Assembly (NCBI GenBank): GCA_012522705.1
Contig: JAAYJY010000250.1
Span: 1-9,312, forward strand
Reading direction: 5' to 3'
Origin: Syntrophomonadaceae bacterium
Lineage (GTDB): Bacteria; Bacillota; Syntrophomonadia; Syntrophomonadales; Syntrophomonadaceae
DNA: 9,312 nt
Position numbers and translations under genes: made by a program. Below are positions 1 through 4,545 of the stretch, piece by piece (the stretch's first letter is position 1; the number at the start of each line of letters is the position of its first letter). Under the pieces are notes generated by a model that was given only the letters and a program-made list of their open reading frames with translations, did no database searches and was not told the origin of the DNA.

Positions 1-28
1 AGCCTATGTTGACTAGCTTAATTTCCAT
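1..28 (-). CDS. remA: RemA/DUF370 family regulator, N-terminal fragment
   Basis: Only the first nine codons are in the window; they read MEIKLVNIG and the gene continues past the left edge. This is the characteristic N-terminus of the small DUF370/RemA family, known in B. subtilis as a DNA-binding activator of biofilm matrix genes. The call is helped by position: it lies 39 nt downstream of yicC on the same strand, as remA (ylzA) follows yloC in B. subtilis, with gmk and rpoZ usually next. It is probably cotranscribed with yicC. The Shine-Dalgarno arrangement is odd and is listed separately. The identification rests on nine residues plus synteny, so the function is inferred. Confidence 0.8.
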
Positions 29-35
29 AATGTTT

Positions 36-61
36 CCCGGTAGGACCGGATTGCACCTCCC
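36..61 (-). promoter_or_regulatory. remA ribosome-binding region with a small hairpin between SD and start
   Basis: On the minus strand a strong GGGAGG (61-56) lies 27 nt before the remA ATG, too far for normal use. Between them is a perfect stem CCGGT/ACCGG (49-45 with 41-37) with a CCT loop, extendable by a U-G pair. Folding it would shorten the effective distance to about 12 nt. A weaker GGGA (38-35) sits 6 nt before the ATG and overlaps the 3' arm, so the hairpin would hide that site. No in-frame start exists nearer the strong SD. The role in translation is inference. Confidence 0.4.
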
Positions 62-67
62 TATATT

Positions 68-943
68 CTACTCGATATTTTGTACCTGTTCCCTTATCTT
101 CTCCAATTCCGCTTTAACATCGACTACAATCTGGCTCATTTCTATATCATTGGCTTTGGAAGCCACGGTGTTTATCTCCCGGAACATCTCCTGCACCAAA
201 AAGTCAAGTTTACGTCCCACTGACTGCCTGCTTTCCAGGAGTTCGTCAAGGTGGCCGATATGACTCTTCAATCTCACGAGTTCTTCGGTAATTCTGGCTT
301 TGTTGGCAAACAGAGCCACTTCCTGGATAATACGGCTTTCATCGGCATTGTTGTTAGTCAACTCGGCTATCCGCTTAAATAGCCGTTCCTGGTATTCCCG
401 AGCCACTTGGGGGGATCTCTGTTCCAGTCTATCCACTTCAGTTAGGATGTAGGCATTGCGCGCAGCTATATCCCGGGCCAGGTTGGCCCCTTCTTTGCTG
501 CGCATCTCTACCAGGCTCCGGACCGCTTCCTCCAAAGCCTTTTTTAATATCGTCCAGATGATCTCCGGGTCTGTTTCCTCATCGGCCAGGCTGAATACGT
601 CCGGCAACCGGAAGAGGTCTATAACCCTGAATTCCGAAGAAATATCCAAATTATTTGCCAAATCCTTCAGGGAATCATAATAAGCGATTGCCAAATCTTT
701 GTCAACCTTGATATTTCTCGCTGTATCTCCCGTTTCCTCAATATTTACATTGATTTCAATGCGACCCCGGTGGAGGGATTTCTTGAGTTCCCCCTTGATC
801 TTATCTTCCAAAAACAGATAGCGGCGTGGCATCCGGGTGTGAATATCAAAATAGCGGTGGTTCACCGTTTTCAGTTCGCAATTAATGTTGTACCCGTTTT
901 CCTGAACCTGGCTGCGGCCGAAGCCGGTCATGCTCTTCACCAT
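68..943 (-). CDS. yicC: YicC/YloC family endoribonuclease
   Basis: A 291-residue protein beginning MVKSMTGFGR and ending REQVQNIE, both hallmarks of the YicC family. The N-terminal YicC_N domain covers about residues 1-155 and the C-terminal DUF1732 domain about 205-291, with the family signature GRKLDFLVQEMFREINT starting near residue 243. E. coli YicC and B. subtilis YloC are ribonucleases linked to RNA turnover; that activity is known for the family and not shown here. The ATG at 943 is preferred over an in-frame TTG at 952 because GGGAGGGG at 960-953 is correctly spaced for the ATG and abuts the TTG, and because MVKSMTGFG is the usual start. Length is normal. remA follows after 39 nt, suggesting an operon. 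A long potential leader lies upstream. Confidence 0.96.
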   Translation of the reverse strand: MVKSMTGFGRSQVQENGYNINCELKTVNHRYFDIHTRMPRRYLFLEDKIKGELKKSLHRGRIEINVNIEETGDTARNIKVDKDLAIAYYDSLKDLANNLDISSEFRVIDLFRLPDVFSLADEETDPEIIWTILKKALEEAVRSLVEMRSKEGANLARDIAARNAYILTEVDRLEQRSPQVAREYQERLFKRIAELTNNNADESRIIQEVALFANKARITEELVRLKSHIGHLDELLESRQSVGRKLDFLVQEMFREINTVASKANDIEMSQIVVDVKAELEKIREQVQNIE

Positions 944-984
944 ACCAATCAACCCCTCCCATATACATCCCTAAAGCCAGCCCT

Positions 985-1157
985 TCTGGGTATCAGTGCC
1001 ACCTGCAAACATCCCCCGCTTCTGTTGATGGTGGCGCTGCCAAATCATTTCCCAGACCGTTCATTCAAGCAAATTCCATAAAACGCTCATTATAAAACCC
1101 TCGGAGTAGCCCCTATAATCTCACTGATCATCATAAGGCCAGCTTATAACCGATGAT
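985..1157 (-). promoter_or_regulatory. Candidate structured 5' leader of yicC
   Basis: Read on the minus strand, the segment contains nested complementary arms. The 5' hairpin has ATCATC (1157-1152) with GATGAT (1132-1127) and, inside, ATAAG with CTTAT around a CTGGC loop, leaving a GGTT bulge. Next, ATTATA pairs with TATAAT around GGGG/CTCC. The 3' element has TCTGGG (1056-1051) with CCCAGA (990-985), an internal loop, and a ten-pair stem CAGCGCCACC / GGTGGCACTG (1039-1030 with 1003-994) with one mismatch, capped by a 26-nt loop that can form CATC/GATG. CCAG (989-986) could instead pair with CTGG (980-977). A nine-codon ORF (1090-1061) with GAGGG 7 nt ahead lies between the elements. I cannot match it to a known riboswitch class. 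Confidence 0.35.
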
Positions 1158-1162
1158 TTCAT

Positions 1163-1190
1163 ATTTTAACATAATTGAGGCGTGGAACAA
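1163..1190 (-). promoter_or_regulatory. Candidate sigma-A promoter for yicC-remA
   Basis: On the minus strand, TTGTTC (1190-1185) and TAAAAT (1168-1163) are separated by 16 bp. The -10 box matches consensus at five of six positions, the -35 only at three. The start would be near 1156, at the base of the first leader hairpin. A consensus TATAAT at about 1094-1089 lacks a -35 box but remains an alternative. Confidence 0.35.
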
Positions 1191-1297
1191 AAAGGGTGGC
1201 CGGGGTATATAATTTGTTTTGTCGGTAAAATATTGAAGAGATGGACCATTGCGGTTATCAGCGCCAGCGTAATCTATTGCGCAATTCTTGGTCTGGC

Positions 1298-1326
1298 TTG
1301 ACATCCAGATATGATTTCTCTTAAAT
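1298..1326 (+). promoter_or_regulatory. Sigma-A promoter of the znuACB-zur operon
   Basis: A perfect -35 box TTGACA (1298-1303) is followed after exactly 17 bp by TTAAAT (1321-1326), which matches the -10 consensus at four of six positions. Transcription would begin around 1333. No better promoter lies between here and the znuA start at 1462. Confidence 0.65.
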
Positions 1327-1334
1327 TTATATCA

Positions 1335-1352
1335 AATGCAAATAGTTGCATT
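1335..1352. promoter_or_regulatory. Candidate Zur/Fur-family operator
   Basis: AATGCAA and TTGCATT form a perfect 7-bp inverted repeat around ATAG. It begins about 9 bp after the -10 box and covers the predicted transcription start, a classic repression position. AT-rich palindromes of this size are typical of Fur-family regulators, and the same operon ends with a Fur-family gene. The half-site resembles TGCAA-type boxes described for some Fur relatives more than the B. subtilis Zur consensus. Binding and metal identity are inferred. Confidence 0.55.
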
Positions 1353-1461
1353 AGCAAGCTTTGGGCCAGGCTGAGTTCCATTGTGCACAGCGGCAGAAAC
1401 GAGGCTTGGTTCAGCGGTGGAATTCCTTCACGTACCAGTAATATAAACGAGGGTTGTATAC
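1353..1461 (+). other. 5' untranslated leader of znuA
   Basis: About 110 nt between the operator and the znuA ATG. GAGTTCCA (near 1373-1380) can pair with TGGAATTC (near 1418-1425), all eight pairs if one G-U is allowed, and CAGCGG occurs twice, near 1390 and 1413. No known riboswitch is recognised. The leader ends with the znuA SD GAGGG at 1449-1453. Confidence 0.3.
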
Positions 1462-2385
1462 ATGCATGTCGTCTTCAGGAACTTAAATAACGCGGTGTTA
1501 CGGAGGTATATTTGGCTGCTGGTGGTAATCATGCTGGCTGGCCTGGTGACCGGCTGCCGGCAGCAACCGGATATATCCCCGACCAGTGTGGATAACCGGT
1601 TAAAGGTCGCCGTCACCATAGTTCCCCAGGCTACCTTTGTAAAGGAAGTAGGAGGTGACTTGGTGGAGGTAGTAACCATGGTACCTCCTGGCGGTAATCC
1701 CGAAAACTATTCGCCCACCCCGCAGCAGATGATGCAGTTCAGTGATGCTGACGTCTATTTCGCCATCGGGGTGCCGTCCGAAGGGACCAACCTGCCCAAG
1801 CTTCTCAGCCTCGCCCCCAGTATAAAAGTGGTTGACCTCCCCGCCTTGGTCGACCAGAAATACCCGCCCGTCCTTTTCCCCTCTGGGGATAGGGATCCGC
1901 ATATGTGGCTTTCACCCCAGCGGGTGGAGGAGATAATCCGCATAACGATCGAGCAATTGACGCAGTTGGATCCGCTCCACGGCGACATCTATACCGCCAA
2001 TGGCACTGCTTATATCCAACGCCTGGCTCAATTGGATGATGAGATACAAGCCTCCCTGAGTGGTTTATCCAATCGAACCATTATCGTATACCACCCGGCC
2101 TTTGGCTATTTTGCTGACGATTATGGTTTGACTATGGTTGCCTTGGAAGAAGAAGGCAAAGAAGCGGCGGCGGTCGATCTGCAGAGAGTGATAGATCTGG
2201 CCCGGACCCAGGATATCAAGGTGGTATTTTATCAAGCCGAGATCGACAGCAAGCAATCCCGTACTCTGGCGGCCGAGATAGGCGGACAGGCGGAGATGAT
2301 CGCTCCGCTGGATCCTGATTACATCGACAACCTGCACAAGATGGCCCTAACGTTCCAACGGGTTTTGCAGACACAGGAGGAATAA
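1462..2385 (+). CDS. znuA: Zinc-type ABC transporter substrate-binding lipoprotein (cluster A-I)
   Basis: A 307-residue extracytoplasmic metal-binding lipoprotein that would capture Zn2+ (possibly Mn2+) and pass it to the permease encoded downstream. A basic N-terminus and a hydrophobic stretch (17-30) lead to a lipobox VTGC with acylated Cys32. Family motifs follow: PPGGNPENYSPTP (75-87), DPHMWLSP (145-152), YHPAFGYFADDYGL (210-223) and LDPDYIDNL (283-291). Visible metal ligands are His147, His211 and Asp286. The usual first ligand, His in the PH-x-Y/F-E-P motif, is Glu81 here, and there is no His-rich loop, so metal preference is uncertain. The ATG at 1462 has GAGGG 8 nt upstream. The stop codon overlaps the znuC start (TAATG), indicating coupled translation. 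Promoter and operator upstream suggest repression by the operon's own Fur-family protein. Confidence 0.92.
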   Translation: MHVVFRNLNNAVLRRYIWLLVVIMLAGLVTGCRQQPDISPTSVDNRLKVAVTIVPQATFVKEVGGDLVEVVTMVPPGGNPENYSPTPQQMMQFSDADVYFAIGVPSEGTNLPKLLSLAPSIKVVDLPALVDQKYPPVLFPSGDRDPHMWLSPQRVEEIIRITIEQLTQLDPLHGDIYTANGTAYIQRLAQLDDEIQASLSGLSNRTIIVYHPAFGYFADDYGLTMVALEEEGKEAAAVDLQRVIDLARTQDIKVVFYQAEIDSKQSRTLAAEIGGQAEMIAPLDPDYIDNLHKMALTFQRVLQTQEE

Positions 2386-3182
2386 TGCTGAGCCAAAACA
2401 GTGATGGCAGCCAATCCGCGATTGTTATCCAAAATCTCACCGTCCAATATGGAAATATATTGGCCCTTCAAGATGTCGACCTGCAGATTGCCAGCGGAGA
2501 TTTTGTGGGCATAATAGGTCCCAACGGAAGTGGCAAGACCTCCCTGCTCAAATCGATTCTTGGACTGGTGAAGCCGAAATCCGGCCACGTTTCGGTGTTG
2601 GGCATGTCCCCTCAAGAGGCCCGCTCGCAAATGGGCTATGTTCCTCAGACAACCAATATCGATCGCGAATTTCCGATAACCGTCCGGGAGGCGGTATTGA
2701 TGGGGCGCCTGGTAGGAAGAACCGGCCTGTTCCACCGTTATGACCAGGCAGATCATACGGTGGTCGCCCACTATTTGCGCCGGCTGGAAATCAATGAACT
2801 GACCGACCGGCAGATAGGTCAGTTATCAGGAGGACAGCTTAAACGGGTGCTCATCGCCCGAGCCCTGGTGGTTGAACCCCGGATCCTGCTGCTGGACGAA
2901 CCGACGGCCGGGGTCGATGCCCACTCCAGTTCCGAGATTTACGAACTGCTGAGAGACCTCAATCAAAGCATGACCATCGTCATCGTCACCCACGATACCA
3001 TGGCGGTAAGTTCATATCTCAAATCCATCGCCTGTATCAACCAAAACATTTTCTATCACGGCGGCCCCAACCTGTCCAGCGATCTCATCATGAAAGTATA
3101 TGGCTGTCCGGTGGAGTTAATCGCTCACGGTGTCCCCCATCGCGTGTTGGAACAGCATGACCAGGGGGACCTGCGATGTTAG
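2385..3182 (+). CDS. znuC: Zinc-type ABC transporter ATP-binding protein
   Basis: A 265-residue cytoplasmic ATPase that would power metal uptake through the ZnuB permease. All ABC motifs are present: Walker A GPNGSGKTS (45-53), Q-loop Gln88 in GYVPQ, signature LSGGQ (147-151), Walker B ILLLDEP (167-173), D-loop AGVD (175-178) and switch His203 in VIVTHD. The order and spacing match metal-type ABC ATPases of the ZnuC/MntB/TroB group. The ATG shares one base with the znuA stop, with a perfect AGGAGG at 2375-2380. The 3' end overlaps znuB by 7 bp. Membership of this operon, not the ATPase sequence, gives the substrate assignment. Confidence 0.95.
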   Translation: MLSQNSDGSQSAIVIQNLTVQYGNILALQDVDLQIASGDFVGIIGPNGSGKTSLLKSILGLVKPKSGHVSVLGMSPQEARSQMGYVPQTTNIDREFPITVREAVLMGRLVGRTGLFHRYDQADHTVVAHYLRRLEINELTDRQIGQLSGGQLKRVLIARALVVEPRILLLDEPTAGVDAHSSSEIYELLRDLNQSMTIVIVTHDTMAVSSYLKSIACINQNIFYHGGPNLSSDLIMKVYGCPVELIAHGVPHRVLEQHDQGDLRC

Positions 3183-4030
3183 AGGCCATCATGCATTACA
3201 CTTTTATGCAGCATGCCCTGCTGGCAGCTCTGTTCTCATCCATTGCCTGCGGCATTATGGGGACTATAATTATCGAGAAGCGCCTGGTGATGATGAGCGG
3301 CGGGATTGCCCATACCGCCTTTGGGGGTATAGGTCTGGGCTACTACCTGGGCATTGAACCCATGACCGGGGCTTTAGGTTTTTCTTCATTGTCATCCCTG
3401 GGAATCGCCTATCTAAAACGCAATTCCCGCACTAATACCGATGTACTGATGGGCATGTTTTGGCCGTTGGGAATGGCTCTGGGTATATTGTTCATATCCT
3501 TTGCACCAGGTTATCCGCCGGATATGACCTCCTACCTGTTTGGGGATATTCTGACCGTATCCGGCCCCGACCTTATCTATATGCTGGTATTGGATGCCAT
3601 AATAGTGGTCACTGTGGCTGCCTTCTTTGATTTGATTACGGTATACCTGTTCGATGAGGAGTTCGGCACCGCTCTGGGCTTGAATATGACCTTTATGGAC
3701 TACCTGACCTTTCTCCTGATCGGCTTGACCGTGGTGGTAATAATCCGGGTCATCGGTATAATCCTGATCCTGGCTTTGCTGTGTGTTCCTCCGGCAGTAG
3801 CCCGGATGCACACCAATAACCTCAAGAAAATGATGTTGATGTCCATATTGCTGGGAGTGGTATTCTGTCTGCTAGGCTTGTGGGTATCATACCGACTGCA
3901 GGTAGCGTCGGGAGCAGCAATCGTGATAATAGCGGTGTTGGCCTATTTTGGGTCAGTTGGCCTGGAACGAATGGTTGCGGGAAAAACCAGGCCCGCCGGG
4001 GTCCGACAATCAACTCCCGGTAATCTATAG
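3176..4030 (+). CDS. znuB: Zinc-type ABC transporter permease (ABC-3 family)
   Basis: A 284-residue polytopic membrane protein forming the channel of the importer. About eight hydrophobic segments are visible, starting with residues 13-33 and ending near 245-262, followed by a short polar tail. Family features include the early GTIIIEKRLVMMSGGIAH segment, corresponding to the conserved G-x-x-V-x-R-x-x-x-x-x-x-D/G-x-x-A-H region of ABC-3 permeases, and ILILALLCVPPAVAR in the second half, matching the conserved L-x-x-P-A-A-x-A motif that contacts the ATPase. The ATG at 3176 has AGGGGGA ending 7 nt before it and lies inside the end of znuC, so translation is probably coupled. zur follows after 12 nt. 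Length is normal for the family. Confidence 0.94.
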   Translation: MLEAIMHYTFMQHALLAALFSSIACGIMGTIIIEKRLVMMSGGIAHTAFGGIGLGYYLGIEPMTGALGFSSLSSLGIAYLKRNSRTNTDVLMGMFWPLGMALGILFISFAPGYPPDMTSYLFGDILTVSGPDLIYMLVLDAIIVVTVAAFFDLITVYLFDEEFGTALGLNMTFMDYLTFLLIGLTVVVIIRVIGIILILALLCVPPAVARMHTNNLKKMMLMSILLGVVFCLLGLWVSYRLQVASGAAIVIIAVLAYFGSVGLERMVAGKTRPAGVRQSTPGNL

Positions 4031-4042
4031 GGGTGAGTTAGT

Positions 4043-4495
4043 ATGACCGCTCTGGCTGGGCTGGAACAATTCCTTATCAGCAAGGGCTGTAAATTGACCC
4101 GTTCGCGGAGAATTATTCTACAAGGCTTGTTGGACAATGAGGGTTGGAGCAACGCCCGGGAAATCTATGCTTATGTGCAGGCCCGGGTCCACAAGATCAA
4201 TTTCTCTACCATATACAGAAACTTGGATGCCTTGACCTCGATTGGCCTCTTATGCCGGGTAGAACGAGCCGATGCGGTCAACTACTATACCCTTAACCAG
4301 GCTTCCGGCCATCATCACCATCTAATCTGCAAGTCCTGCCATAAGATCTGCCAGCTGGACTTCTGTCCCCTGCCCCAGATGGACCCTGAGACCCTGCAAA
4401 ACTTTACCGAGGTGGAATGCAGGTTTGACCTGTATGGATTTTGCCATGAATGCCAGGAAAACAAGAAATACACGGATGGCAACGGTTCGGATTGA
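4043..4495 (+). CDS. zur: Fur-family metalloregulator, probable zinc uptake repressor
   Basis: A 150-residue Fur-family repressor. The N-terminal winged helix holds the recognition region STIYRNLDALTSIGLL (55-70), the hinge holds HHHH (90-93), and the C-terminal dimerisation domain holds two CxxC pairs, Cys96/Cys99 and Cys134/Cys137, which form the structural zinc site in the family. Cys126 stands where most members have His (the H-R-L motif before the last CxxC), and Cys71, Cys103 and Cys108 are additional candidate ligands, so the sensory site may be cysteine-rich. SD AGGGGTGA lies just before the ATG at 4043, 12 nt after znuB. As last gene of a metal uptake operon with a palindrome over its promoter, it most likely autoregulates and represses the importer. 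Zur is preferred to Fur, PerR or Nur from context only. Confidence 0.85.
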   Translation: MTALAGLEQFLISKGCKLTRSRRIILQGLLDNEGWSNAREIYAYVQARVHKINFSTIYRNLDALTSIGLLCRVERADAVNYYTLNQASGHHHHLICKSCHKICQLDFCPLPQMDPETLQNFTEVECRFDLYGFCHECQENKKYTDGNGSD

Positions 4496-4518
4496 TTTGA
4501 ACCGGGGAGCGTGCTTGG

Positions 4519-4545
4519 TCCGGGTTGCTTGGCCCGGATTTTTTT
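4519..4545 (+). terminator. Rho-independent terminator of the znu-zur operon
   Basis: TCCGGG (4519-4524) and CCCGGA (4533-4538) form a perfect 6-bp GC-rich stem with an 8-nt loop, followed directly by seven T residues (4539-4545). It lies 23 bp after the zur stop and abuts the stop codon of the convergent ATPase gene. Its 3' arm is also part of a second perfect inverted repeat (4534-4541 with 4548-4555). Confidence 0.85.

Larger units (their letters stand above)
944..1461. other. Divergent intergenic region between yicC and znuA
   Basis: About 500 bp without a convincing protein gene. From left to right it holds the yicC SD (953-960), a leader with several complementary arms (about 985-1157), a candidate yicC promoter (1163-1190), roughly 100 bp in which I see only an AT-rich TATATAAT and the palindrome ATTGCGCAAT (1276-1285), then the znuA promoter (1298-1326), the candidate repressor site (1335-1352) and a leader of about 120 nt to the znuA start. 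Open frames here, such as the one overlapping 770-1081 on the plus strand, are antisense to yicC and have no family features. Confidence 0.7.

Noticed and set aside
770..1081. Plus-strand open frame of 103 codons across the yicC start
   Set aside because: Most of it is antisense to the conserved YicC N-terminus; no good SD or recognisable domain.
953..1157. Cobalamin-like or M-box-like riboswitch in the yicC leader
   Set aside because: A GGCACTG string recalls a cobalamin box, but the other conserved elements are missing and gene context does not fit; kept only as an unassigned structured leader.
1276..1285. ATTGCGCAAT as a second Zur operator
   Set aside because: It is a short palindrome with different spacing from the 1335-1352 repeat and lies upstream of the -35 box; chance cannot be excluded.
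2319..2771. Minus-strand open frame of 150 codons over znuA/znuC
   Set aside because: Opposite two genes with complete family motifs; a shadow frame.
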